This document shows positions 1 through 9,300 of a DNA stretch of 41,835 nt, piece by piece. The notes beneath the pieces were generated by a model. That model made no database searches. It had not been told where the DNA came from and saw only the letters and a list, made by a program, of their open reading frames with translations. A program made the translations under genes and the position numbers. Position 1 is the stretch's first letter. Each line of letters begins with the position of its first letter. The stretch is taken from the NCBI GenBank assembly GCA_017508305.1, contig JAFVZF010000123.1:1-41835 (forward strand). Direction: 5' to 3'. This DNA is from Paludibacteraceae bacterium. GTDB taxonomy: Bacteria > Bacteroidota > Bacteroidia > Bacteroidales > Paludibacteraceae.

Positions 1-1337
1 AATGCTTCGCCTGCCGTATCTTCAATCTTGCCCGACATCACAAATTCTAACTCGGGCTGATAGAAGCTGAAAATATGGTCGTAATATTTTTTGTTATTAC
101 GATTGGAAGAAAAAAAGCCTCTATTTTCTTTGCCAGCAAAGGTAATGCCAAAATCGTCCGAAGCCGAGTTGATGGGGGCAGGCATAGCTGTAATTTGCCA
201 TTTATCTGCATCGTTGAGATTTTGCTTGGGCAAAAGAACTGCTTCGTAAATATCCAACCCTCCTATACCACCATGACCGTCCGAAGAAAAATACAATCTT
301 CCGTCTTCTCTAAAAGAAGGAAACATTTCGTCCGATTGCGTATTGATGGTGGGACCTAAATTTTCGGGACTACCCCACTCTTCTCCTTTTTTCTCGCTGC
401 GCCAAATATCTTTTCCACCCAGACCACCATCCATATCCGATACATAGTAAAGGTATTTTCCATCGATGGATAAGGCAGGATGCGCCACACTAATAGTCGA
501 ATCCTTTAGCAATTTAACTTGTTTGGGTTCGCTCCATGCTCCACCACTGCGTTGTGATACATAAATGGCCGTTCCTAAAGTTTCGCCTTTTACCTGCTTA
601 CTTACGGTAAAATACAAGGATTGACCATCCTCAGACAAGCTACAAGATCCCTCGTCAAATTCGGTATTAATACCCTCATCCTCCAGCAAAGCCGGCTCTT
701 CCCACTGACCTTGCACATTGATACGCGAAAAGAAAATATCGTTGTTTCTTTGACCCGTAATACGGCTGGTTTTTACCTTTTTACCACCTCTGGTAGAGTT
801 GAAGTACAACAAGTCGTATCCGTTAGAAGCAAATACAGGACAAAATTCGGCATACTTGGAGTTAAATACCTTGGGTTGTTCTACTACATAACGGTGCACC
901 GCCTTTTTTTTGGACAAAAGCGAATCGCACGATGCCAAACCATTTAATGCAACGGTACTTTGCGGATAAGATTTCAGGTAAATTTCGTAATTTTTACGTG
1001 CCAACTCATATTTGCCGTTTCCACGCAACACCTCAGCGTAGTAATAGTACACAATACTATCCTTATAACCATACCTAATGGCATTTTTCAATGCCGTCTC
1101 TGCCCTATTGTTACGTTCGATAAGCCGATACGAGTTACCCATCTTAAAGGCCACCTCTGCTTTTTGCTTTCTGTTTTTCTTGGCAGGAATGTTGGGGTAG
1201 ATGCCACGATACATCTCTCCCGCCCTGTAATACTCACCCAAAGCAAACTTCTTATCCGCTTTTGCAATGCGGGCGTTGATGCTACACGACATCAACGCCA
1301 CCGCTAAAGCTAAACCCAATAAAATACGTTTAATCAT
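1..1337 (-). CDS. PorE-like T9SS-associated lipoprotein (TPR, PD40 propeller, start of CRD), partial
   Basis: Minus-strand gene that starts at ATG 1335-1337 and runs off the left edge, so about 445 N-terminal residues are present. The N-terminus is a lipoprotein signal with lipobox ALMSC. Next come TPR-like helices (FALGEYYRAGEMYRG, GNGKYELARKNYEIYLKSYP), then PD40/WD40-like propeller blades with repeated signatures such as LYFNSTRGG, LYYVSDMDGGLGGKDIW, LYFSSDGHGGIGGLDIY and GFFSSN. At the edge a carboxypeptidase-regulatory-like domain begins (VMSGKIEDTAGEA). TPR, propeller, CRD and a C-terminal OmpA domain is the order known for Porphyromonas PorE (PG1058), a peptidoglycan-linked T9SS component. 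The OmpA domain is outside the window, so this is an inference; other OmpA/PD40 proteins share the layout. Its start overlaps the rprY stop by 8 bases, implying translational coupling. Confidence 0.75.
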   Translation of the reverse strand, partial: MIKRILLGLALAVALMSCSINARIAKADKKFALGEYYRAGEMYRGIYPNIPAKKNRKQKAEVAFKMGNSYRLIERNNRAETALKNAIRYGYKDSIVYYYYAEVLRGNGKYELARKNYEIYLKSYPQSTVALNGLASCDSLLSKKKAVHRYVVEQPKVFNSKYAEFCPVFASNGYDLLYFNSTRGGKKVKTSRITGQRNNDIFFSRINVQGQWEEPALLEDEGINTEFDEGSCSLSEDGQSLYFTVSKQVKGETLGTAIYVSQRSGGAWSEPKQVKLLKDSTISVAHPALSIDGKYLYYVSDMDGGLGGKDIWRSEKKGEEWGSPENLGPTINTQSDEMFPSFREDGRLYFSSDGHGGIGGLDIYEAVLLPKQNLNDADKWQITAMPAPINSASDDFGITFAGKENRGFFSSNRNNKKYYDHIFSFYQPELEFVMSGKIEDTAGEA

Positions 1338-2040
1338 TCGATTGTTCGGGAATAATCAATTTGTATCCTTTACCGTGAATGTTGATGATTTGAACAGCTG
1401 GATAATCGTCTTTCAATAATTTACGCAATTTGGTAATGTACACATCCATGCTACGTGCGTTAAAGTAGTTATCGTCTATCCAAATGGTTTTTAAGGTATA
1501 GTTACGTTCCAAAATATCGTTGGCATTGGCACAAAGAAGCGACAAAAGCTCCGATTCTTTGGTGGTCAATTTGGTCGATTTATCGCCAATGCTCAATTGT
1601 TGTTTTTGAGAATCGAAAGTAAATTTACCCAAACGATAAATCACTTTATCTTTCATTTTTCTGCTCTTTACGCGACGCAAAATAGCCTCGATACGGAACA
1701 GTAACTCTTCCATCGAAAACGGTTTGGTAATATAATCGTCACCACCAATTTTAAAACCTTCGATAATGTCTTCTTTTAAGGTTTTTGCCGTTAAAAACAA
1801 AATGGGAACTTCGGTATTGATTGCTCTGATTTCTTGTGCCAAGGCAAAACCGTCTTTTTTGGGCATCATCACGTCAAACACACATACGTCGTACGTATTT
1901 TTCATAAATGCTTTGTAACCGGCTTCTCCATCCGACATCAAATCGGTATCGTAACCTTTCACTTGAAGGTATTCACGAAGTAACATACCTAAATTTTCGT
2001 CATCCTCACATAAAAGGATTCTTACTTTTTCGTCGTTCAT
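1330..2040 (-). CDS. rprY: OmpR/PhoB-family response regulator, RprY-like
   Basis: 236 residues, the usual length for an OmpR-type regulator. The receiver domain (about 5-120) has the acidic pair EDD at 12-14, phosphoacceptor D56 in VFDVMMPKKDG, the LTAKT threonine region and the TKPFS lysine. The C-terminal winged helix (about 135-232) holds KLTTKESELLSLL and the recognition region NYFNARSMDVYITKLRK. The sequence closely resembles what I recall of Porphyromonas and Bacteroides RprY, hence the symbol. It lies 3 bases downstream of the sensor kinase and overlaps the PorE-like gene by 8 bases, so the three genes probably form one transcript. This would link sensing to cell-envelope or secretion functions; that link is inferred. 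Confidence 0.85.
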   Translation of the reverse strand: MNDEKVRILLCEDDENLGMLLREYLQVKGYDTDLMSDGEAGYKAFMKNTYDVCVFDVMMPKKDGFALAQEIRAINTEVPILFLTAKTLKEDIIEGFKIGGDDYITKPFSMEELLFRIEAILRRVKSRKMKDKVIYRLGKFTFDSQKQQLSIGDKSTKLTTKESELLSLLCANANDILERNYTLKTIWIDDNYFNARSMDVYITKLRKLLKDDYPAVQIINIHGKGYKLIIPEQSND

Positions 2041-2043
2041 ATC

Positions 2044-3513
2044 TTATTTTTTTAAGGTTGGAATTATAATTGTAAAAACAGTTCCTACTCCCAATTCGCT
2101 TTCGGCCTTAATAACCCCATTGTGTTTTTGGACCATTTTCTTCACATAGGCAAGTCCCAAACCAAAACCTTTTACATTGTGCACATTGCCGGTAGGAACA
2201 CGATGAAATTTATCAAATATTTTCTTTAAATGCTCTTTGGATATACCAATGCCGTTATCCTCTATCTTTATAACTAACTGCGATTTTTCGTCATTATTGC
2301 TTGTACGCACTACTAAATGCAATGGCTCGTCTTGTTTTGCGTATTTCACGGCATTATCCAACAAATTAAATATAACATTGGTAAAATGCAGTTCATCGAC
2401 CGTTGCCATGCATTCGTCTGCTTTTAAGTCTGCTTTAATGGTACCTCCCTTGCTCTTTACCTTAATTTTAAAGTTATCTACCACATCCTGAATAATGGAA
2501 TTGATGTTGGCATCCTTAAACTTCATGATGGCTTTCTCGTTTTCGAGCAAAGAAATTTGCAACACCTTCTCTACCTGAAAACTTAGACGTTTGGTTTCAT
2601 CGCCAATGGTACGCGAAATGCGTTTCATGAGTTCGGGCGATTTAACAATGTTCTCGTCATTGAGCATTTGCGATGCCAATGATATGCTGGAGATAGGTGT
2701 TTTAAACTCGTGCGTCATATTGTTCATAAAGTCGGTTTTAATTTCTGCCACTCTGTGCTGACGAATCAACAAGTAGATGGTCGATACAAACGTTAAGAAC
2801 AAAACGATGCTCATTACAACCGATGTAAGGGCAGACTTTAGCATCGACTGAAAGATATAATGATCGCGCTGAGGAAAATACACGCGCATCAAATTCATCT
2901 TAGGATTGTAATCGTTGGGGAATAAGATTTGAGAGTAGTAGTCGTGATTAACACGCGACGTGTCAAACCCCTCGCTTTCGTATACACGCTCGCCATGATA
3001 ATTTACGAGCGTAAGGTAAAAAGGAGTTTCTATACCCATGTTGGTCAATTCCTTTTGCAACAGTTGCTCCACACGTTCGGTATTGATACGTTGCTCAATA
3101 GGTAGCTCTGGAGCTTCTTTTAACCAACGCATTGCCACGTCGCTCATCACTAATTTTTGACGAACGTACTTTTGCTTCATCTTATTATGCAAATCGTGCG
3201 CAACGTTAGGGGTCGCAGATACAATGGTATGAGATTTTAGGCTGGTGGCAACACCTACTTGTAGTTGAGTACCAAAAATCAAATCGTTGATTTGATTTTT
3301 TCCTTCCTTTTGTAATGCCTTATTGATATATGACAAAGCCTCTTCTTCTTCGAGGATACGACAAGTTTGATACAAACTCTGCTTTACGCCCCTATCAAAT
3401 TGCATATGTCGCATGGTGATAAGGGTATTAAAATAGCTAAACTGGATAAATACCAACCCCAAAAAGGTAAGTACCATTGCCAATCCTAACCATATAATTG
3501 CTCGTTTTCGCAT
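2044..3513 (-). CDS. rprX: Membrane sensor histidine kinase, RprX-like
   Basis: 489-residue inner-membrane histidine kinase. The first membrane segment is at about 5-27, a periplasmic sensor region spans about 30-225, and the second membrane segment is about 229-250. The HisKA domain has H268 in THEFKTPISS. The ATPase domain has an N box (NVIFNLLDNAVKYA), G1 box (DNGIGIS) and G2 box (GFGLGLAYVKKMV). It should autophosphorylate and pass phosphate to the regulator encoded 3 bases downstream. A run of TTAACATTT motifs and a TATTTTTG minus-7 element lie just upstream of the start, suggesting autoregulation. The symbol follows the RprX/RprY pair of Bacteroides; family placement is firm, exact orthology less so. 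Confidence 0.85.
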   Translation of the reverse strand: MRKRAIIWLGLAMVLTFLGLVFIQFSYFNTLITMRHMQFDRGVKQSLYQTCRILEEEEALSYINKALQKEGKNQINDLIFGTQLQVGVATSLKSHTIVSATPNVAHDLHNKMKQKYVRQKLVMSDVAMRWLKEAPELPIEQRINTERVEQLLQKELTNMGIETPFYLTLVNYHGERVYESEGFDTSRVNHDYYSQILFPNDYNPKMNLMRVYFPQRDHYIFQSMLKSALTSVVMSIVLFLTFVSTIYLLIRQHRVAEIKTDFMNNMTHEFKTPISSISLASQMLNDENIVKSPELMKRISRTIGDETKRLSFQVEKVLQISLLENEKAIMKFKDANINSIIQDVVDNFKIKVKSKGGTIKADLKADECMATVDELHFTNVIFNLLDNAVKYAKQDEPLHLVVRTSNNDEKSQLVIKIEDNGIGISKEHLKKIFDKFHRVPTGNVHNVKGFGLGLAYVKKMVQKHNGVIKAESELGVGTVFTIIIPTLKK

Positions 3514-3533
3514 AAGAAACCTTATTTCGAAAA

Positions 3534-3541
3534 CAAAAATA
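3534..3541 (-). promoter_or_regulatory. Minus-7 element (TATTTTTG) for rprX operon
   Basis: On the minus strand this reads TATTTTTG, an exact match to the Bacteroidota minus-7 consensus TAnnTTTG, 21 bases upstream of the rprX ATG. I see no clear TTTG minus-33 element at the expected distance, so the upstream TTAACATTT repeats may recruit an activator instead. Confidence 0.5.
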
Positions 3542-3546
3542 CAATT

Positions 3547-3626
3547 TTAACATTTTCGTTGGTACTTTTCTTACCAACATTTAACATTTAATTTTAACAT
3601 TTCGGTTTAACATTTTTAAATGTTAA
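3547..3626. repeat. TTAACATTT repeat cluster upstream of rprX
   Basis: Exact TTAACATTT occurs at 3547-3555, 3581-3589, 3594-3602 and 3607-3615, and in inverted form (AAATGTTAA) at 3618-3626. The last three direct copies are spaced exactly 13 bases apart. PhoB-family regulators bind direct repeats, so these are plausible binding sites for the RprY-like regulator or another factor. AT-rich composition alone makes some copies likely, but not the regular spacing. The rest of the 3514-3846 gap holds a terminator and degenerate repeat DNA. Confidence 0.5.
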
Positions 3627-3649
3627 AAAATTACCGTCATAAAAACACA

Positions 3650-3669
3650 AAACCCTCTGTCGAGGGTTT
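3650..3669 (-). terminator. Hairpin terminator downstream of rlmL-like gene
   Basis: Perfect 8-bp stem AAACCCTC/GAGGGTTT with a 4-base loop. Read on the minus strand it is followed by TGTGTTTTT, consistent with termination of the leftward rRNA-methyltransferase transcript about 180 bases past its stop codon. Confidence 0.6.
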
Positions 3670-3807
3670 GTTCGTGTTATCTTTTAGTAGGTTTCGCATT
3701 TCTTTGGGGTTCACTTTTGGGAGTAAAGTTTTTGCGATCGTTTCGCTTCGGCTTTATTCTGGCTTTGCCCTCATGACTTTGACTTTATTCGCTTCGCTCA
3801 TGAAGTT

Positions 3808-3821
3808 GCTCACGTTCGGCA
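3808..3821. repeat. Dispersed 14-base repeat, copy 1
   Basis: GCTCACGTTCGGCA here is the exact reverse complement of TGCCGAACGTGAGC at 25060-25073. Both sit in non-coding DNA rich in GCGAAGCG- or GCGTAGCGCAGC-type words, suggesting a dispersed degenerate repeat family. Confidence 0.5.
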
Positions 3822-3846
3822 AAACCAAGTAAACTTGTTTTTGCTC

Positions 3847-5058
3847 TCACTTACTCGCAACTTTCGACTTTGAACCGCGGACGCACGAACCGTGCGTCCC
3901 TACAACTTTCGACTTTTGACTTTTAAACTCCTTGTGCTTGCCACTAAAAAGGGTGTATTTGCGAAAATCGCAGGGAAGACTACCGTTAATAAGGCGCACT
4001 TTGGTATCGGGTTTTAAGCCAATTTTATCAAATGCGTCGAGGTTCGAACTGATTATCCATGCGGTAGAACCGACAAATTTGTGCTTTAAAGTAGAACCAA
4101 TCATGCTGTAAAGTGCATTTACATCGTTGCGATTTAGGCGCTCACCATAAGGAGGATTGGTAACCATAAGTAGCGGCTTTTCTTGCACCGGCACATCCTC
4201 GAACGAACAAGCTGTAAACTGAATGTATTTACTTAAACCAGCATTTTTGGCGTTTGCTTCGGCAACCGCTAATGCCTTGCGCGAAATGTCGGACGCATAA
4301 ATAGTATGTTTAAATTCACGTTCGTGACTATCGTCGTTGTAAATGGTATCAAACAGGTCGGCATCAAAATCTTTCCAGTTTTCGAAAGCAAACGAAGAGC
4401 GGAATATACCGGGAGCAATATTTAGAGCTATTAAAGCAGCTTCGATGGCAATGGTGCCCGATCCGCACATGGGATCCATAAAATCCGATTGCCCTTTCCA
4501 CCCCGCCAACAAGAGCATGCCCGCTGCCAACACCTCGTTGATGGGTGCCTCGGTTTGTGCCACCCGATAGCCCCGTTTAAACAAAGGCTCGCCCGAACTG
4601 TCGAGCGATAACGTACATGTGGTATCGGATATGTGCAAGTTTAAATAAATATCAGGCTTGCTTACGCTGATAGACGGACGTTTGCCGTATTTTTCGTTAA
4701 AATAATCGGCAATAGCATCTTTTACCTTGTAAGTAGCAAAACGAGAATTGGTAATAATGGGCGAATACAAGGTGGTTTCGATAAGAAAACTTTGGTTTAC
4801 ATCCATGTAATTATCCCATGTAATACTTTTTGCTTGGGTATACAATTCGTCGGTACTGTGCGCTTTAAAGGTAGCTATAGGACGCAATATGCGCAAAGCT
4901 GTTCGGATATGAAAATTGGCTTTGTACAACGTTTCTAACGTTCCTTCAAAAGTAACTGCACGGCGAGCAATACTTACATTTTGAGCACCTATTTGTTTTA
5001 ACTCGGTGGCCAATACTTCTTCGAGGCCTTGCAAGGTTTTTGCGACAAAAGTTTCCAT
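3847..5058 (-). CDS. rlmL: THUMP-domain class I SAM-dependent RNA methyltransferase (RlmL-type)
   Basis: 403 residues from METFVAKTLQGLEEVL. The open frame extends further upstream, but that part overlaps the preceding gene in another frame and lacks family resemblance. The N-terminal THUMP region (about 1-160) precedes a Rossmann methyltransferase with motif I DPMCGSGTIAIEAAL and catalytic motif NPPYGERL, which indicates N2-guanine methylation of 23S rRNA as in RlmL/RlmK or YpsC. Bacteroidota members normally carry only the RlmL half, as here. The last 25 or so residues (KSQKSKVVGTHGSCVRG and on) are translated from repeat DNA that includes a perfect hairpin, so the ancestral stop was probably earlier. 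It begins 11 bases after the small membrane protein gene and shares its promoter at 5587-5617. Confidence 0.8.
   Translation of the reverse strand: METFVAKTLQGLEEVLATELKQIGAQNVSIARRAVTFEGTLETLYKANFHIRTALRILRPIATFKAHSTDELYTQAKSITWDNYMDVNQSFLIETTLYSPIITNSRFATYKVKDAIADYFNEKYGKRPSISVSKPDIYLNLHISDTTCTLSLDSSGEPLFKRGYRVAQTEAPINEVLAAGMLLLAGWKGQSDFMDPMCGSGTIAIEAALIALNIAPGIFRSSFAFENWKDFDADLFDTIYNDDSHEREFKHTIYASDISRKALAVAEANAKNAGLSKYIQFTACSFEDVPVQEKPLLMVTNPPYGERLNRNDVNALYSMIGSTLKHKFVGSTAWIISSNLDAFDKIGLKPDTKVRLINGSLPCDFRKYTLFSGKHKEFKSQKSKVVGTHGSCVRGSKSKVASK
3858..3916. repeat. GC-rich hairpin flanked by 14-base direct repeats in the rlmL tail
   Basis: CAACTTTCGACTTT occurs at 3858-3871 and again at 3903-3916. 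Between them lies a perfect 9-bp stem GGACGCACG/CGTGCGTCC (3879-3887 and 3891-3899) with loop AAC. The unit is read as the C-terminal tail of the methyltransferase and looks like an inserted REP-like palindrome or a duplicated spacer. Confidence 0.7.
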
Positions 5059-5069
5059 GAGGGAATGTG

Positions 5070-5561
5070 TTAGTCTATGGCTGGTTCTTTGCGACGTTCT
5101 GAAATAATCATTAAAGCTTGCTCTTTGATAGAGGGAGGTAAAGGTACATGGCGTAACTGTAGGCTCTTGAGCCAATCTACCAACTCGTTTTCGCGTAGCG
5201 TAAAAAAGACCTCCTCGAACATTTCAATTTCCTTTTCGGTATAAGTATCAGGGTCGTGGTCCTTAAAATCGTCCAACTCCTCGTCGGCAAAATAGATGAT
5301 TTTGGTATGTGTTGCCAATAAACTTTCGTTTTCGCACACCTCGTGTGCCCCACAACAACCATCGGGACGTTCGTATTCATCTTGTGGTGAGTCGGTGATT
5401 TGGTGATTCGGTGAGTCGGTTGTTTTAGGGTACTCGGTCTCTGCGCTAGCGTCAAACTGATTAGCCGATGATTTTTGTTGTTTGGGACGAGCGTATTTGT
5501 TTAAAAGGGCAATTACCACACCCAATAAAATAAATGCTGCAAGCAGTATAATTTGTTTCAT
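5070..5561 (-). CDS. Conserved Bacteroidota small membrane-anchored protein, function unknown
   Basis: 163 residues. An N-terminal hydrophobic segment (about 4-20, IILLAAFILLGVVIALL) is followed by a low-complexity linker and a soluble domain. That domain has the motif CCGAHEVCE (about 68-76) and the helical region FFTLRENELVDWLKSLQLRHVPLP. I recall this CCG-HEVCE family as a Bacteroidota hypothetical protein with no assigned role; the clustered cysteines and histidine could bind metal. The linker TTDSPNHQITDSPQ is encoded by a 21-base repeat also present upstream of uvrC, so a repeat has been absorbed into coding sequence. It is the first gene of a two-gene operon with the RNA methyltransferase. 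Confidence 0.7.
   Translation of the reverse strand: MKQIILLAAFILLGVVIALLNKYARPKQQKSSANQFDASAETEYPKTTDSPNHQITDSPQDEYERPDGCCGAHEVCENESLLATHTKIIYFADEELDDFKDHDPDTYTEKEIEMFEEVFFTLRENELVDWLKSLQLRHVPLPPSIKEQALMIISERRKEPAID
5394..5414. repeat. 21-base GGTGATT-type repeat inside a gene, copy 1
   Basis: The 21 bases starting GGTGATTTGGTGATTC are identical to 24240-24260 upstream of uvrC. Internally it is a run of GGTGATT/GGTGATTC units. Here it encodes part of a protein linker. Confidence 0.7.
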
Positions 5562-5586
5562 ATTAGCAAAGATTCCAATAACACCG

Positions 5587-5617
5587 CAAAATTACGCAAA
5601 TCTGCTCAAAGTGCAAA
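5587..5617 (-). promoter_or_regulatory. Bacteroidota promoter for the 5561-3847 operon
   Basis: On the minus strand: TTTG (5614-5617), 19 bases, then TAATTTTG (5587-5594). This exactly matches TTTG-N19-TAnnTTTG. Predicted transcription starts about 20 bases upstream of the ATG at 5561. Confidence 0.75.
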
Positions 5618-5693
5618 AACTAGTGTCCTTCAAAATAATCTTTTAATTGTTGGGTAAGGTTTGCATGAGCAATGACAGAACAAACAAGATTTT

Positions 5694-5724
5694 TTTGCAA
5701 AATAAAAAAATGTCTTTACCTTTG
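5694..5724 (+). promoter_or_regulatory. Bacteroidota promoter for the T9SS cargo operon
   Basis: TTTG (5694-5697), 19 bases, then TACCTTTG (5717-5724), an exact fit to the consensus. It lies about 30 bases upstream of the ATG at 5755, giving a short leader. The three plus-strand genes to 11158 follow with small gaps and no other promoter of this quality was noticed. Confidence 0.75.
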
Positions 5725-5754
5725 TCGCACCATTAACCCTATCTTAATTTGCTT

Positions 5755-6300
5755 ATGAAGAAAAAAATGTTTATTTCATTGGTGGTGCTGGCTTTATGCG
5801 CTCCACCCACATGGGCTGCCTCTAAGCTCAGTTTGCTTCACATTAAAAATACACATGCCATTGGTCTTACCGCCGGAACCGGTTGGGGAGATACCTTTCA
5901 TGTTGGTGGTACCTATCATTACTACTTTCATCGTAGATGGTCGGTGGTTGGATTCTTAGACTATGAGCGCGGATTCTTTGAAAAATCCGGATTTCAGTGC
6001 ATTAATTTTATGCCCGGCATCGAAGCTGCCATTTGGCAACCTGCCAATTGGTTGTACATTCATGCCATGGGGGCTGCCATTATCGGATGGGACAGTTGGC
6101 AAAACACAGACATGATGCTCTCCCGTCAAGGACCATGTGTAGGATTGGCATTGGGATTAAATTTTGAATTTTACGCCCTTCCGCAACTGTCTTTTACGTT
6201 GGGTGCCGGGCAAAGTTGGAAATACTGTTTTCTTTCTGGCGGCGATACCAACTATTTTAGCCCAAAGTTTAGTGCCGGCATTCGATACAACATTCAATAA
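5755..6300 (+). CDS. Small outer-membrane beta-barrel protein
   Basis: 181 residues from ATG 5755; an upstream in-frame TTG is less likely because the signal peptide begins at MKKKMFISLVVLALCAPPTWAAS. After the signal the protein is a series of amphipathic, aromatic-rich strands (THAIGLTAGTGWGDTFHVGG, WSVVGFLDYERGFF, LALGLNFEFYALPQLSFTLGAG) ending FSAGIRYNIQ, typical of an 8-strand barrel. The size suits an OmpW/OmpX-like or generic Bacteroidota barrel; no specific family recognised. It is first in an operon with a giant T9SS cargo and a lipoprotein, so it may help anchor or export them; that is inference. Confidence 0.65.
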   Translation: MKKKMFISLVVLALCAPPTWAASKLSLLHIKNTHAIGLTAGTGWGDTFHVGGTYHYYFHRRWSVVGFLDYERGFFEKSGFQCINFMPGIEAAIWQPANWLYIHAMGAAIIGWDSWQNTDMMLSRQGPCVGLALGLNFEFYALPQLSFTLGAGQSWKYCFLSGGDTNYFSPKFSAGIRYNIQ

Positions 6301-6321
6301 CCCTATTTTATTCTTTATCTT

Positions 6322-9300
6322 ATGAAAAAAACATTGACATTATGCATAATGCTGTTTGCATTATGGGCAAAAATTTTTGCCACAGACTATTTGACCGATG
6401 ACAACGGCTACTTATTGCATTACTTCATGAAAAGTGGTACACCCACCGAAGTATACCTGAATTGTCATCAAGACATCATCAGTGAAAATTCTCCTCGGTC
6501 GCTTTCGTTTACATTTGGAGGAAAATTATCATGGTACAACCTTAGAGCCAGATTCTTATCTTGTTGGTACGTTTTTTCGTTTGGCAAATTTGATATTCAC
6601 TACAAGCTCTACTATAAAAAGGCTGGCGAAACTGAATACAAATTGGCCACCGAAGGATGTGAATACTACATTGACGAACAAATCAAAGAACACGAATCAC
6701 AAGAAATCAGCTACAAACGTACTATTGCATACATGGAAAAGCCGTTTGAATACACCATTGGGTGGAATTTTCCACAAGGAGTAAAGACCGGTGTTTACCT
6801 GTTTAAAATCGCTGTCAGCATCAGTCCTAATGACTCGCAACCCTCTACAGAATACATTGTGGGCAAACATTATGAAAATGGAGCCACCAATATTTTTTGT
6901 AAATACGAGAGCGCCATTAAATACATTACCAATAATGGTGGCATCGTACATCACATGACAAGCGAAACCAACCAAACAGGAGGAAAAGCAAGCATCAATT
7001 ACGTAAACAGCAATCGCTCTATTATACGCGGAAGTGCACCATCCAATCCTACCAACAGCGAGGGATACCGATTGGTATACAACCATCCGAATGCCGAGTT
7101 TGTGGTGCACCTTTCGTCCGAAAATACCCCTGCAGATACCTTGTTCAACAACAAACGATACAATGCCTACGCTCATTTTCTTTGTGGCATCGGGGAGAAT
7201 TACAAAATTCCCACCTACGACAACCTACTAAATGAGTATAAAAAATGTATCACAGACCAATCGTATCAGTATCAAACCGACTTGCGATACATCGACTACG
7301 TCAAGCAAACACAGCAAAGCATTTATCATTTCTTAAAACAGAAATACAATAGCAAAGAATACGTGGACGGAGCAAATAGCATCGATATTGCCCCTTCTAA
7401 TTATGGCATTATTCGCACAAGAAGTATGCTGCTGCAAACCGCCAACGAAGAGAGCACCCAATTTAATGCCAACGTTGTAAGCAAACTATCGGAGTATGAA
7501 AAAACAGAAAATACATGGTTTAGTAGGGTATACCATGTAAGAGATTTGTCTTTTAGTAAGCTTCCTAAAACAACCTTAGAGGGCAATACGGTATTTAAGG
7601 TTTGGAATAAGATGCTTTACCATCCTACTCCACTAAGTGACATCTGTACAGCATTGGGATGTAGCTATTATGGACCTGCTAATGCTTCGTATTTTCAAAA
7701 TTTTGGCAGTAACTTTGAAAATTACCCCTATTTGTATTTGAGCGAAAATTGCATCATGTATAAACTATTGCCCGAGGTACAATTAGAGGCTTTAAGCAGT
7801 AACGAAAAAGTATGCCAATACATTTGCGGCGACGATTCTACACAGTACATTCACCTACGTGGCAAAAGCATCGTTTGCAAGGATGCCTCCCCTACTCTTT
7901 ATCAACCACAATACATGTGGCAAGTATCAGAAAACCTAATCTCATGGCAAACCATCGATGATACCCACCCTTGTCGGATATCATCCTTTGACGTAGAAAA
8001 CTATCATGCTATCGATAGCAAAGATATGCTACTCAAATCTTCTATTATTCGAAAAAACAAACCCTTATATTTTAGACAAATTTGTGTGTTAAAATCGTTT
8101 GCTTCAAAAGAAGAAAGCAGTCTGTACAATTATCCCATTACTACCAATAATCAGACCAACTATTACATCAGCATCGCATCGGACGATTATTATACGTACC
8201 GACTAATGCCAGACTTGTTAGAACAAAATTTTGCCTTTACAGGGTACGACTGGCAACGCAACACCTACGTATGTCAAGACGATAATATCAACAACCGTCT
8301 GATTCAATTTTCGCTGACAGAGGGATACAACCTCACCAAAGAACAAATAGCTGTCTTAAATAACTTTGTAAGCTACAAAGTGTACGAAATAGATACCTTG
8401 GGCAATAAAAAATTGGTATCTGACACCAACAAATACCTCATACCGGAACAAAAGGACAGCATGCAATTGGAATGCGCTATTATAGCCTGCAACGATAGTA
8501 TCGGAAAAGAAATACGCATTTTTCAATATCCAAAAGAACGCATTGAGTTAGAACACATTACTTCTTCGGCTGCAATTGGTAAACGAGATAGCATGCGTAA
8601 TACCTTGTATTTGACTTGCTTAAAAGAAACATCGCCAGTTATAACATTAAATGAAAGCAGTCAAGGAAGTCGTTTTTGGATACGTCGCATTATTTCGATG
8701 CAACCACCTCACCTCATCAATCATCAATGGGATGTATTAAACAGAGGTGCCTGCTACGAAATTTTTACAGAAAACAAATGGAATTTCTTAGAGGATACCG
8801 GATTTCAGCAAGACGATGCCACCATTACACAGCTGCGCGAGTATGGCAAGCAAAAACAATGGTTGCAAAACGAAACACAAACACAAAACGCCATTAACGA
8901 TTCTATTAACGACAATACTTGGAAAGCATTTTCTCAAGGCGATGGTATTTCGGAAGTACTACCCTACAAAGAGGGATTGGAAAAGGCTGTATTCTGCCTT
9001 CGAGAAATCAATGCCAATGGCTGTAAATCGGACAGTGTACTGGTTGAAATCGACTATGTGTTGCCGATTGTTGGCAACGAAATCGGGTTTAAACATACCC
9101 AATCGGATACCGTTTTTGTACCTTCCGGAGAAGCTAACCCTTACATTGTCGGATCGTATCCGGTAAGCGGAGGATATGGAACTGTAAACGAAAGTAATGG
9201 CACTACCTATACCTACCAATGGATGCGAAAATCCTCTAACAACGAATGGGAACCCATTGTTATTGGTACAAGATACTATGCAGAAGTAACAGACAATGGC

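Noticed and set aside
960..1307. Plus-strand ORFs within the first 1.3 kb
   Set aside because: They are antisense to a clear lipoprotein/TPR/propeller gene on the minus strand and show no domain features.
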